DNA of 64,000 nt, from assembly GCF_023566055.1 (NCBI RefSeq), contig NZ_JALIQP010000002.1, positions 682,001 through 746,000 of the forward strand. Direction: 5' to 3'. This DNA comes from Halosolutus amylolyticus (GTDB lineage Archaea; Halobacteriota; Halobacteria; Halobacteriales; Natrialbaceae). Positions within the stretch are counted from its first letter, which is position 1. Every line of letters begins with the position of its first letter. The notes under the pieces were generated by a model. It worked only from the letters and a program-made list of their open reading frames with translations. It ran no database searches and was not told the DNA's origin. Shown here piece after piece: positions 23,665-32,530 of this stretch. The position numbers and the translations under genes were made by a program.

Positions 23665-24552
23665 TCATTCGAGTGGCGTGAGCGTAATGCGACCGGTACT
23701 CGTCTCGACCCGGAGCGTCGGACCGCCGTCGCCGAGCGTCGCCGTCACGCGGTCGTCCCGGACGGTTGCCTCGTCCATCTCGAGTTCGTCGACGTCGATC
23801 CGACCCGTGTTCGTGCGGACCTCCAGTTCGGCATCGAGTTCAGGGCTCACGGCGGCGGTGATCCGCCCGGTCGAGGCCGAAATCAGCGTGTCGCCATCGA
23901 TCGACGGGACGTCGGCCTCGATCCGGCCGGTCGTCGCGGTTACGTCGCCGATGGTGCCGACGTCCCGGATCGTAATGCGGCCGGTGTTCGTGTCGGCAGT
24001 GACCGCTCCGTTCACCCCGGCCACGTCGACCCGCCCCGTGCTCGTGCGGGCGGCGAGCGTCCCGTCCAGGTTCCGGACGTCGACCCGCCCGGTGTCCGTC
24101 GCCGCAGTCACGTCGCCCGCGACGTCGCGGACGTCGATCCGGCCGACGCTCGTCTCGATCCGATCGAGCGCGAGGGTACGTGGAACCGCGGCGTCGATGG
24201 CCATCGAGGGCCGACTGGAGAACAGGCCGGCGCTGCCGTCCCACGTCGAGCGAACCTCGAGGCGGTCGTCGACGCGTTCGCTCTCGAGCGTCAGGTCGTC
24301 GAGGTCGGCCCGGATCGAACTCGACTGCTTCACGATGTCGAGGTGGACGTCGTCCCGGTCCTCGCCGGAAACGGTGACGTCGCCCGCCTCGCTCTCGATC
24401 GTCAGCGTCTCCGCACCCTCGAGGGCGATCGTCTCGCTGTCTTCGACACGGCGGCCGACGAACGGCGTCGACGCGCTACAGCCGGCCAGTGCGAGCAGCC
24501 CTGCGGCGGCACCGCCGCCGAGCAAGCGTCGCCTGGTGATGTCCGTGGTCAT
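23665..24552 (-). CDS. DUF4097 beta-strand repeat lipoprotein
   Basis: A 295-residue protein with a Tat signal and lipobox (TDITRRRLLGGGAAAGLLAL then Ala-Gly-Cys). The mature part is a stack of short beta repeats in which TSTGRVDV, TNTGRITI, TTGRIEAD, STGRITAA and similar Thr-Gly-Arg-Ile units recur about every 20 residues (about residues 135-295), the pattern of DUF4097, a right-handed beta-solenoid-like adhesin family. It is lipid-anchored on the outer membrane face. Its role is unknown. The RND exporter gene lies upstream on the same strand, 79 nt away, so the two may be co-transcribed. Confidence 0.85.
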   Translation of the reverse strand: MTTDITRRRLLGGGAAAGLLALAGCSASTPFVGRRVEDSETIALEGAETLTIESEAGDVTVSGEDRDDVHLDIVKQSSSIRADLDDLTLESERVDDRLEVRSTWDGSAGLFSSRPSMAIDAAVPRTLALDRIETSVGRIDVRDVAGDVTAATDTGRVDVRNLDGTLAARTSTGRVDVAGVNGAVTADTNTGRITIRDVGTIGDVTATTGRIEADVPSIDGDTLISASTGRITAAVSPELDAELEVRTNTGRIDVDELEMDEATVRDDRVTATLGDGGPTLRVETSTGRITLTPLE

Positions 24553-24631
24553 ACACGATCCAACGCAGTCGGGTCCCGTTAAGAGGGGTGGTCGGCTGGC
24601 GATCGGCCATCCGACCCCGGGTATTTTTATG

Positions 24632-27340
24632 TTAGGTGGCGCTCCACGCGAGCAGTCGCTCCCGCAGAACGAGCAGACACGGCAGGACCGTCAGGCAGGA
24701 CACGAACGCGAAGACGATGCTCAACCCCGTTACGAGCCCGAACCGCTGGAGGGGAGGAGCCAGCGCGAGCGCGAGCACGCCGAAGCCCGCCGCCGTCGTG
24801 AGCGCGCTGCCGAACAGCGCCCCGCCGGTTCCGGTGACGGTCGCGGCGAGCGCGCGCTCGAGCGCCTCCGATCGCGAGGCCGCGGTGCGACCGGCCTCGC
24901 GCCGCTCGTCGATGAACCGTTCGCCCACGTGAATGCTGTAGTCGACGCCGAGCCCGATCGCGAGGCTGGTGATGACCGCCGTCTCGCTGTTGAACGGGAG
25001 ATCGAGCAGCGCCATCGCCCCCAGCAGCCACGCGAGCGCGGCCACGACCGGAGCGAGCGTCACCGCTCCAAGCGAGAGCGATCGGTACCGTACCCAGTAG
25101 AGGACGGTGAGGAACGCGAAAATGACCACCAGCGTGACGGCGAACGCCTGTACGAGGGTCTCCAGCAGGGCGTCCTGGATGACTGCCGTCGTGACCGGGC
25201 CCCCGGTCGCGACGGCGGTAATCGACCCGCCGGACTCGGCCTCGATCGCGGACGCCACCGACCGGGTGTCGTCGGCCGCGTCCTGTGCCGCCGCGTCGCC
25301 GCGGACGCTCACGAGGAGGCGCGCGGACTCGTACTCGCGGTCGTCGCCGTCGCCGGATCGATAGAGGACCGACGACGCGGCGTTCTCGTCGGCCTCGTAG
25401 AGCACGTCGTAGAGGCCCGCGAGGTCCTCGTCCGGCAATCCGTCGCCGTCCGTATCGCGCTCGGCGAGTGCGGCGGCGACGGACTCGTTCTCGGCTGCGA
25501 GCGCCCGGAGCACCGTCACGGGGCTCTCGATCGCCGCTCGCCCGTCCGATCGAACGACGAGCGTTCCGTCGCCGTCGACGTTCGCGGTCGCGTCCTCTAT
25601 CGTCGCGAGGGTCGCCGGATCGGTCACGTCCCCGCGTATCAGGATCTCGGTGCGGCTGCCCTCGCCGCGTTCCCGGAAGTTGTCCCCGAGATACGCGGCG
25701 TCGTCGCTGATCGTGTACGTGCCCGGCGCGAGCGGCCCGGGGAGGGACTTGGCCCACTCCGGGGCGTCCTCCGGGAGGAAGTCGGCCTGGTTGAACTCCG
25801 TGTCGATCCCCGTGGCACCGTACGCGCCGCCGACGGCCAGCACGAGTGCGAGTAGAACGATCGCGATCGGAGCCCGCTGGACGACCGCGACGCCCCCGGA
25901 GAGGACCCGGTTGGCGACTCCCGCGCCCGCACCGAACGGCTGCCTGGCGCGATCGAGTCCGAACCGGCCCTCGAGCATGTCGTCCACCTCGACTTTCAGT
26001 GCCGGGACGAGGACGGCGAACGCGACGAACGTCGCGAGGATCCCTCCCGCGGAGAGGATCGCGAAGTCCCGGATCGCCGGCAGGGGGCTGACGACGTTCG
26101 AGAGGAACCCGATCCCGGTCGAGAACGTCGCGGCCGCCAGCGCGAGGACGACGCCGCCGACGCTGGCCCGCATTCCGGCCCGAACGCCCGGACTGGAGCC
26201 GTCGGCGGCGGCCGTGTCGTCTCGATCGAGCAGTCCTGCCCGCGCTTCGCGCGAGCGCATAATCACGTGGAGCGAGTAGTCGATGCTCAGCCCGATCAGC
26301 AGGAACGGGACGGCGATCAGCAGCTGGCTCGATGGAATCTCGAGCCAGCCCATGATGCCCGCGAGCCAGGCCATCACCACCGCGATGCCGACGAGGCTGA
26401 GCAGGACGTCGACCACGTCGCGATAGGCGACCCCGAGCGCGAACAGGACGAGTACCAGCGCGACTGGCGTGATGATGGCGAAACTGTCGCCGACGGCGTT
26501 CGCGGAGGCCTCGTCGGTGATGCCCTGCCCGAAGACGAACGCGTCGTCGAACCGGTCCTCGACGAGTCGATCGATCGCGACCTGCGCATCGTAGGCGGCC
26601 TCGGGATCCTCGTCGGGGCCGCTGTCGTCGACCTGGAAGACGAACGTGATGCGAGCGTCGGCGGTAGTCGATCCGCGCTCGTAGTCCTGCGGCAGGAACT
26701 CGTACGGATCCCCGGTCCCGCCGGACCCGCCGGCCGGACCCTGCTCTCCCTCGGGATCGAGCACGTCGGCGAGGAGGGCCTCGACCTCCGCGTCCGATCG
26801 GGATTCGAGAGCGGTGATCTGCTCGTCGAGCGTGGGCGCACTGGTGTCGGGCTGGCCGGTCGTATCCGGCGGACCGGTCGCCGATGCCTGCCGGTCTTCG
26901 AAGACCGCGGCCGTCGCGACGACGTTTTCGATACCGACGACCCCCTGTTCGTCGAGCGTCGCGTTCAGCGCGTCGTCCTCGCGGATCTCCTGCTGGAGCC
27001 GGAGCCCCTCGAGCAGCGACTCGCGGGTCAGGACGTCACCATCCTCGTCGCGAACGACGATCTGGGCGACGATCCGCTCGTCGGTGCCGTACGTGGCGTC
27101 GATCTCCTCCTGTGCCCGCGTCTCCTCGGAGTCGACGTCGAACTGTCCGATCCCCCCGCCCTCGCTCTCGCCGATCGCCGCCCCCGCGCCGACGACGGCG
27201 GTTAGCAGGAGAACGAGCACGACGACGAGTCGGCTGTGCGAGACGATCGCGTCCGCGTACCTGCCCGCGATCCGTCCGCTCATCCGTCGATCCGGCCCCC
27301 GTTCGTGGTCATCGGTGACTACTGGGACCGGGCCATTCAT
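24632..27340 (-). CDS. RND superfamily (MMPL/HpnN-type) exporter
   Basis: A 902-residue membrane transporter with the RND plan: one N-terminal helix (LVVVLVLLLTAVVGAGAAIG), a large extracytoplasmic domain (about 55-265), six helices (about 275-440), a second external domain (about 510-710), and five more helices to the end. The sequences LLIGLSIDYSLHVIMRSREA and AIGLGVDYSIHVGERFIDER are the paired GxxxDYS motifs of the fourth-helix region of MMPL proteins. Such exporters move lipids or hydrophobic compounds using an ion gradient. The ATG at 27340 is about 29 nt downstream of a TATA-like box within the dyad at 27368-27386. Confidence 0.9.
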   Translation of the reverse strand: MNGPVPVVTDDHERGPDRRMSGRIAGRYADAIVSHSRLVVVLVLLLTAVVGAGAAIGESEGGGIGQFDVDSEETRAQEEIDATYGTDERIVAQIVVRDEDGDVLTRESLLEGLRLQQEIREDDALNATLDEQGVVGIENVVATAAVFEDRQASATGPPDTTGQPDTSAPTLDEQITALESRSDAEVEALLADVLDPEGEQGPAGGSGGTGDPYEFLPQDYERGSTTADARITFVFQVDDSGPDEDPEAAYDAQVAIDRLVEDRFDDAFVFGQGITDEASANAVGDSFAIITPVALVLVLFALGVAYRDVVDVLLSLVGIAVVMAWLAGIMGWLEIPSSQLLIAVPFLLIGLSIDYSLHVIMRSREARAGLLDRDDTAAADGSSPGVRAGMRASVGGVVLALAAATFSTGIGFLSNVVSPLPAIRDFAILSAGGILATFVAFAVLVPALKVEVDDMLEGRFGLDRARQPFGAGAGVANRVLSGGVAVVQRAPIAIVLLALVLAVGGAYGATGIDTEFNQADFLPEDAPEWAKSLPGPLAPGTYTISDDAAYLGDNFRERGEGSRTEILIRGDVTDPATLATIEDATANVDGDGTLVVRSDGRAAIESPVTVLRALAAENESVAAALAERDTDGDGLPDEDLAGLYDVLYEADENAASSVLYRSGDGDDREYESARLLVSVRGDAAAQDAADDTRSVASAIEAESGGSITAVATGGPVTTAVIQDALLETLVQAFAVTLVVIFAFLTVLYWVRYRSLSLGAVTLAPVVAALAWLLGAMALLDLPFNSETAVITSLAIGLGVDYSIHVGERFIDERREAGRTAASRSEALERALAATVTGTGGALFGSALTTAAGFGVLALALAPPLQRFGLVTGLSIVFAFVSCLTVLPCLLVLRERLLAWSAT

Positions 27341-27367
27341 AGTGGTTCGGATGGAAGTCGGTGTCGT

Positions 27368-27386
27368 ATAATCGGATACCGATTAT
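27368..27386. promoter_or_regulatory. Perfect dyad in the divergent promoter region, candidate operator
   Basis: ATAATCGG and CCGATTAT form a perfect 8-base inverted repeat with a 3-base spacer. It overlaps the TATA box of the RND gene (27366-27373) and the ATG of the divergent gene at 27385, so a bound dimer could control both. Confidence 0.5.
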
Positions 27387-28062
27387 GAACACGGAAATCG
27401 ATCGCGAACGGGGCGTCCTCAGCCCGGCCGATCGGGCGTACCTGCTGGGCGAGCGGGAGATGGACCACGAGCAGTCGAAGCGAAACGCCGAGGCGCGGAT
27501 CCGGCGGCGGATTCACGCGGGCGTGCTCGACTTCGACCTGCTGTTGCACACCCTTTCCGAGAAGGATCGCCGCCAGATCTTCGAGGCGACGACGACGGAC
27601 GACGCCTTCCTCGACGGCCTCCGCGCGATGCTCGCCTTCGTCTACCTCGGCACGGAGCGGTACGGCGTCGACTTCGAGGCGGTCCTCGAACCCGCGATCA
27701 GGAGTTCCGAGGAGTTCCTCGCCGCGACCGATCGGGACGAGAGCGTCTCCGTCGACGTCACGTTCGACGTCGAGACGACGGTCGAATCCTCGCTCTCGGG
27801 GATCGCCGCGCGACTGGACGCCGGCGAGCCGGTGACCCCGCGAGAACTCTTCTCGGTGATCATGCAGGGCGACTACGATCCGCGAGGACGCGATCGGATC
27901 GAACTCGTCAGGGCCGACGACCACCGCGCCGAGGCGGGCTTTCTCGATCGGCTGGCGGCGTACCTCGACGGGGAGGTAACCCACGTGAGCGACAGTCGGG
28001 CCGTGATTCACCTGCAGAGTGACGCGCCGGCGGAGGAGTCGGCGGGAGCCGATGGAGAGTAG
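27385..28062 (+). CDS. Conserved haloarchaeal protein, divergent from the RND exporter
   Basis: A 225-residue soluble, acidic protein starting MNTEIDRERGVLSPADRAYL. The first 90 residues are helical and charged (GEREMDHEQSKRNAEARIRR, VLDFDLLLHTLSEKDRRQIF), a pattern I associate with conserved haloarchaeal proteins of unknown function. The remainder lacks known motifs. The start codon is overlapped by a perfect dyad that also covers the promoter of the divergent RND gene, so this protein may regulate that gene or be controlled with it. A DNA-binding motif is not obvious. Confidence 0.75.
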   Translation: MNTEIDRERGVLSPADRAYLLGEREMDHEQSKRNAEARIRRRIHAGVLDFDLLLHTLSEKDRRQIFEATTTDDAFLDGLRAMLAFVYLGTERYGVDFEAVLEPAIRSSEEFLAATDRDESVSVDVTFDVETTVESSLSGIAARLDAGEPVTPRELFSVIMQGDYDPRGRDRIELVRADDHRAEAGFLDRLAAYLDGEVTHVSDSRAVIHLQSDAPAEESAGADGE

Positions 28063-28087
28063 TCAGCGTCGGCGTCGACGCCGATTC

Positions 28088-28170
28088 GTACGGACTACTG
28101 ACCGTCAGTTCCAGTACAACCGCAGGACGGTCGCGGTTGCACCGGGAACTCGGTACAGCAATCCGTATCA
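28088..28170 (-). repeat. Family A stop-codon-anchored palindromic repeat, copy 5
   Basis: On the minus strand it starts with the stop codon of the small membrane protein gene (TGATACGGATTGCTGTACCG) and ends GGTCAGTAGTCCGTAC. It lies between convergent genes, 25 bp from the end of the plus-strand gene, and its inner arms CCGGTGCAACCGC and GCGGTTGTACTGG pair with two mismatches. Confidence 0.85.
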
Positions 28171-28377
28171 GTCGTCGTGTTCCGGATGGTGGTCGGCGAA
28201 CAGCGGCCAGAACGGCACCAGGAGCGCGGCACCGACCGCGAGAAACGCGACGACCGACAGGTTCGTGGGGAGGCCGACCCACCAGAGGGCGATCGTGATC
28301 GCGAGCGTGAGGGCCACGTACGCGTAGAACGCGGCCTGGACCCCGAGATACCCGTGGATACCGTCGGCGGGGTGCAT
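28168..28377 (-). CDS. Small two-helix membrane protein
   Basis: A 69-residue protein starting MHPADGIHGYLGVQAAFYAY with two predicted membrane helices (about 13-33 and 38-60, separated by WWVGLPTNLS) and an acidic/His tail (ADHHPEHDD). The ATG at 28377 was preferred because upstream codons in this frame are arginine-rich and unlike a haloarchaeal protein. I recognise no family. Its stop codon is the first base triplet of a family A repeat. Confidence 0.65.
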   Translation of the reverse strand: MHPADGIHGYLGVQAAFYAYVALTLAITIALWWVGLPTNLSVVAFLAVGAALLVPFWPLFADHHPEHDD

Positions 28378-28667
28378 CGATCGGGCGTTCTCGTCACAGA
28401 ACGATAGTCGTTCACGTTCGGCTGACACGCACCGAGACCGTCGCTGGCGATCGAACGGGAGCCACTGGAATCGAGCGTCGTGACGAAACAACTAACACCG
28501 TCTCGACCAAATACGACACCATGACCCGCGTCGTCGCGGCCACGATTGCCGCCGGCAGGTCGCACGATACGGTTTTCGTAGGGGCCCCATAGCCCCGCAT
28601 TTCCCACCCCGTTTCGACGGATGTATTGTCGCCGACCAGAATTCACCGATCAAGGCCAGTAGTAGCT
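28378..28667. other. Non-coding stretch upstream of valS
   Basis: No gene, tRNA cloverleaf or clear repeat was found. The segment holds a possible TATA (GATGTATTGTC near 28625) for the valS leader and short GC-rich dyads (GGGGCCCC near 28578). The valS leader ORF starts at its right edge. Confidence 0.4.
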
Positions 28668-28736
28668 ATGAATACCGATCGCCTTCGGACGATACCGACG
28701 CACCGACGACGCCCGCACCGGGCGGTGAGAGCATGA
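28668..28736 (+). other. 22-codon leader ORF overlapping the valS start
   Basis: An ATG at 28668 opens a basic 22-residue ORF (MNTDRLRTIPTHRRRPHRAV then Arg-Ala) whose TGA overlaps the valS ATG as ATGA. A perfect hairpin, CGCCCG-CAC-CGGGCG (28710-28724), covers its last codons and reaches the GGTGAG ribosome-binding-like sequence before valS. Translation of the leader would open this hairpin, so coupling or attenuation of valS is possible. It contains no valine run apart from one codon. Confidence 0.45.
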
Positions 28737-31399
28737 GTATGGACGCACCCGAACAGGACAGCGACGAACCGTCCCTCGAAGGGGGGTACGACCCCGAAGC
28801 CGTCGAATCGCGCTGGCAGTCCCGCTGGGTCGACGAGGAGGTCTACGCCTACGAGGGCGACGCCGAACGCGACCCCAACACCGTCTACGCGATCGACACG
28901 CCGCCGCCGACGGTGTCGGGGAGCCTGCACATGGGCCACCTCTACGGCCACACGCTCCAGGACTTCGCCGCGAGATTCCAACGAATGGCCGACGGTGACG
29001 TCCTGTTCCCGTTCGGCTACGACGACAACGGGATCGCCTCGGAACGGCTGACCGAGAAGGAACTGGACATCCGCCACCAGGACTACGAGCGCCGCGAGTT
29101 CCAGAACCGCTGTCGCGAGGTCTGCCAGGAGTACGAGGCCGACTTCACGCGCAAGATGCAGGGACTCGGGTGTTCGATCGACTGGTCGAATACGTACAAG
29201 ACGATCGAACCCCGCGTCCAGCGTATCTCCCAGCTTTCGTTCCTCGACCTCTACGAGAAGGGGCGCGAATACCGCAAGAAGGCGCCCGCGATCTGGTGTC
29301 CCGAGTGCGAGACGGCCATCTCGCAGGTCGAGATGGAGGACGACGAGCGGGGGTCGCACTTCAACGACATCGCCTTCGAGGTCGCCAGCGAGGGCGCGCC
29401 GCGCGACGAGTTCGTCATCTCGACGACCCGTCCCGAACTTCTCCCCGCGTGTGTCTCCGTCTTCGTCCACCCCGACGACGACGAGAACCAGGACCTCGTC
29501 GGCGAGACGGCCCGCGTCCCCATCTTCGGCCAGGAGGTGCCGATCATCGCGGACGATCGCGTCGACATGGAGAAAGGCAGCGGGGTCGTCATGTGCTGTA
29601 CCTTCGGCGACCAGAACGACATCGAGTGGTACCAGGCCCACGACCTGCCGCTGCGGGTCGCGATCGACGAGTCCGCGACGATGACCGACCTCGCCGGCGA
29701 CTACGAGGGGCTCTCGACCGAGGAGGCCCGCGAAGAGATCGTCGAGGACTTAGACGACGAAGGAGCCCTGCGCGATCGGTGGGAGATCTCCCACACGGTG
29801 CAGGTCCACGAGCGCTGCGAGACGCCCGTCGAGTTCCGCGTCTCCAAGCAGTGGTACGTCGAGATCTTAGACCACAAGGAGGAGTACCTCGAGGCCGGCC
29901 GGGAGATGGACTGGTACCCCGAGAAGATGTTTACCAGGTACAAACACTGGATCGAGGGCCTCGAGTGGGACTGGCTCATCTCGCGCCAGCGCGACTCGGG
30001 GATCCCGTTCCCGGTCTGGTACTGCGCCGACTGCGATCACGAGGTCATGGCCGATCGCGAGGACCTGCCGGTCGATCCCCTGAGCGACGAGCCGCCGGTG
30101 AACGAGTGTCCCCAGTGCGGGGCCGACGACTTCGTTCCGGAGGACGACGTCTTCGACACCTGGGCCACCTCCTCGCTGACCCCACTGATCAACGCCGGCT
30201 GGGACTGGGACGCGGACGCAGAGGAGTTCACGATGGAACATCCGGAACTGTACCCGTTCGATCTGCGCCCGCAGGGCCACGACATCATCTCGTTCTGGCT
30301 GTTCCACACGATCGTCAAGTGCTACGAGCACACCGGCGAGGTGCCGTTCGACGCGACGATGATCAACGGCCACGTCCTCGACGAGAACCGCGAGAAGATG
30401 TCCAAGTCGAAGGGCAACGTCGTCGAACCCGACGAAGTCCTCGCGGAGTACCCCGTCGACGCGGTCCGGTTCTGGGCCGCCAGCGCCGCGGTCGGCGACG
30501 ACTTCCCGTACCAGGAGAAGGACCTGACCGCCGGCGAGAAGCTGCTGCGGAAGCTCTGGAACGCCTCCAAGCTGGTCGACACCCTCGCGCCCCGCGATCC
30601 CGACGAGCCCGCGGAACTCGAGGCGATCGATCGCTGGCTGCTGGCGGAGCTCGACGACGCGACCGAGGAGCTCACCGGCATGCTCGAGGGGTACGAGTTC
30701 GCGAAGGCCCGCGACCGCCTGCGGACGTTCTTCTGGAACACCTTCTGTGACGACTACCTCGAGATCGCCAAGACGCGGGAAGACAATCCGTCGACGCAGT
30801 ACGCGCTCCGGACCGCCCACCGCACGTTCCTCGAGCTGTGGGCGCCGTTCCTTCCCCACGTCACGGAGGAGATCTGGCAGGCCATCTACAGCGACGGCGA
30901 GGACGACCTGACCGAGACCAGCATCCACGTTCGCGACTGGCCCAGCCCGCAGGGCCACGAGGCCGACCTCGAGGCCGGCGAGACCGCCATGGAAGTCATC
31001 TCCGCGCTCCGGCGCTACAAGAGCGAGAATCAGCTGCCGCTGAACGCCGATCTCGAGTCCGTCGCGGTCTACGGGCCGATCGACGGATTCGTGGACGCGA
31101 TCCAGAACGTGATGCACGTCCAGGAGCTGACGCTGCTCGAGGAGGAACCCGAAATCTCGACCGAGGTCGCGGCGATCGACCTCGACTACTCGACGCTCGG
31201 GCCGAAGTTCGGCTCGAAGGTCGGCGAAATCGACGCCGGCATCGAGAGCGGCGAGTACGAGATCGATCAGGATGCCGGCGTGTTGCGGGTCGCCGGCGAG
31301 GAACTCGAGGCGGACCTCTTCGAGGTCGAACTCGAGCGGGCGTACTCGGGCGACGGCGAGATGCTCGAGACCGAGTCGGCCGTCGTGATCCTCGAGTAG
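28733..31399 (+). CDS. valS: Valine--tRNA ligase
   Basis: An 888-residue class I aminoacyl-tRNA synthetase that charges tRNA-Val. The HIGH motif is HMGHLYGH (about residue 66), the KMSKS motif is KMSKSKGN (about 553), the editing CP1 domain lies between (IPIFG... as ARVPIFGQEVPIIADDR), and the zinc-type motif CPECETA is at about 191 with CADCDHE and CPQCGAD further on. The C-terminal anticodon domain is complete but the bacterial coiled-coil arm is absent, as usual for archaea. An alternative ATG lies two codons downstream. It is preceded by a leader ORF and hairpin. Confidence 0.96.
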   Translation: MSMDAPEQDSDEPSLEGGYDPEAVESRWQSRWVDEEVYAYEGDAERDPNTVYAIDTPPPTVSGSLHMGHLYGHTLQDFAARFQRMADGDVLFPFGYDDNGIASERLTEKELDIRHQDYERREFQNRCREVCQEYEADFTRKMQGLGCSIDWSNTYKTIEPRVQRISQLSFLDLYEKGREYRKKAPAIWCPECETAISQVEMEDDERGSHFNDIAFEVASEGAPRDEFVISTTRPELLPACVSVFVHPDDDENQDLVGETARVPIFGQEVPIIADDRVDMEKGSGVVMCCTFGDQNDIEWYQAHDLPLRVAIDESATMTDLAGDYEGLSTEEAREEIVEDLDDEGALRDRWEISHTVQVHERCETPVEFRVSKQWYVEILDHKEEYLEAGREMDWYPEKMFTRYKHWIEGLEWDWLISRQRDSGIPFPVWYCADCDHEVMADREDLPVDPLSDEPPVNECPQCGADDFVPEDDVFDTWATSSLTPLINAGWDWDADAEEFTMEHPELYPFDLRPQGHDIISFWLFHTIVKCYEHTGEVPFDATMINGHVLDENREKMSKSKGNVVEPDEVLAEYPVDAVRFWAASAAVGDDFPYQEKDLTAGEKLLRKLWNASKLVDTLAPRDPDEPAELEAIDRWLLAELDDATEELTGMLEGYEFAKARDRLRTFFWNTFCDDYLEIAKTREDNPSTQYALRTAHRTFLELWAPFLPHVTEEIWQAIYSDGEDDLTETSIHVRDWPSPQGHEADLEAGETAMEVISALRRYKSENQLPLNADLESVAVYGPIDGFVDAIQNVMHVQELTLLEEEPEISTEVAAIDLDYSTLGPKFGSKVGEIDAGIESGEYEIDQDAGVLRVAGEELEADLFEVELERAYSGDGEMLETESAVVILE

Positions 31400-31442
31400 C
31401 GCTGCTCTCTCGTCGGCACCGGCCGACGGGTGACGACCACTT

Positions 31443-32441
31443 CTAGAGACGGGAGCGGAGCCGGTCGACCGCCAGATCCTCCTCCCGCCACGTCGCCGTC
31501 GCGGTCACCTGGTTCCCGTCGACGTCGATCGATCGGTCCGAACCGGTCGCGCCGAGTGACCTCTCGAGCGCCGCCTCGTCCGGGTCGTCGACGACCGCCG
31601 CGAAGTCGCCGGAGGACGTGTCCTCGTCTTCGATGGTGAGCGACGAGACGATACTCTCGGCGTCCTCGAGTCCCTCGTACGAGAAGTCGACGAGTTCGTC
31701 GTCCGACTGGGAACCGTATTGACCGACGGCGACGTCGCCGTCGCCGGCGGTACCGACGGCCCACTCGAACGCGTCGGCGTCGTCCGTCGCCCGTGTGACG
31801 TCGCCCGCCGCGGCACCGATGGTCGTCTCCAGTATCCCCAGCGGGTCGTCCTCGCCGTCGACGACGACGAGCGCGTCGCTGTCGACGGCGATCGCCGCAT
31901 CGTCGCCGTCCGTGACCGGTGTATAGACGTCGAATCCGTCGATCTCGGTCGTCCGCTCGAGTTGGACGAGAAACTCCGCCTCCGGTTCGGCGGTGAGTTG
32001 CGCGTCTATCTCCCCGGGGTTCATGCGCCCGGTCACGACGAACGCGTCGATCGTCCGAAGCAGTCCCTCGACGGTCGAATCGAACGCGTCGTCCAGCAAC
32101 CTGCCGAGTCTGAACTGACCGAGCGTGAGTCCGCCGACGAAGTACACGGCGAGCGCCCCTTCCGACGCGGGCGCGATCATCGGATCCGCTTCGTACGCCG
32201 CCGGGACCTCTTCGTCCGGATCGGCTTCCTCGAGTTCGTCCCGGACGTAGTCGTCGAGGGCCGCCCACTCGACGTAGGCGAACTCGAGCGCGCCGTCCTC
32301 GATCGTGAGCCACCGGCTATACGCGGGGAGATCGTCGGTCGCCTCCTGTGCGGTGACCGCGAGAGAGGGCGCAGTTCCGACAGTGGCCATCGTCGCCGCT
32401 GCACCTGCGAGTTCGAGTACGTCCCGCCGATTCGGTGCCAT
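31443..32441 (-). CDS. Secreted or membrane-associated protein of unknown function
   Basis: A 332-residue protein. MAPNRRDVLELAGAAATMAT resembles a Tat-type signal (Asn-Arg-Arg-Asp-Val-Leu) with a short hydrophobic core. The mature part is highly acidic and alternates short strands and helices; DDEEVPAAYEADPMIAPASE and RTIDAFVVTGRMNPGEIDAQ are prominent. I recognise no named family. A TATA-like box at 32465-32474 is about 28 nt upstream of the ATG at 32441, so it is transcribed separately from the ABC operon that ends 90 nt upstream on the same strand. Confidence 0.72.
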   Translation of the reverse strand: MAPNRRDVLELAGAAATMATVGTAPSLAVTAQEATDDLPAYSRWLTIEDGALEFAYVEWAALDDYVRDELEEADPDEEVPAAYEADPMIAPASEGALAVYFVGGLTLGQFRLGRLLDDAFDSTVEGLLRTIDAFVVTGRMNPGEIDAQLTAEPEAEFLVQLERTTEIDGFDVYTPVTDGDDAAIAVDSDALVVVDGEDDPLGILETTIGAAAGDVTRATDDADAFEWAVGTAGDGDVAVGQYGSQSDDELVDFSYEGLEDAESIVSSLTIEDEDTSSGDFAAVVDDPDEAALERSLGATGSDRSIDVDGNQVTATATWREEDLAVDRLRSRL

Positions 32442-32464
32442 CACGGCCCGTACACCCCACGTCC

Positions 32465-32474
32465 GCATATAGCC
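32465..32474 (-). promoter_or_regulatory. TATA-like box of the secreted protein gene
   Basis: GGCTATATGC on the minus strand is centred 28 nt before the ATG at 32441 and supports that start over one 27 bases upstream. Confidence 0.5.
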
Positions 32475-32530
32475 CGTGTCATCGTTCGTCCGCACGCAAC
32501 TGTAACAGGCAGAAACGCGTCCCGTCGCAG

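Noticed and set aside
28560-28600. GC-rich dyad GGGGCCCC and flanks, considered as part of a tRNA or small RNA
   Set aside because: No cloverleaf arms, T-loop or CCA-proximal stem could be formed.
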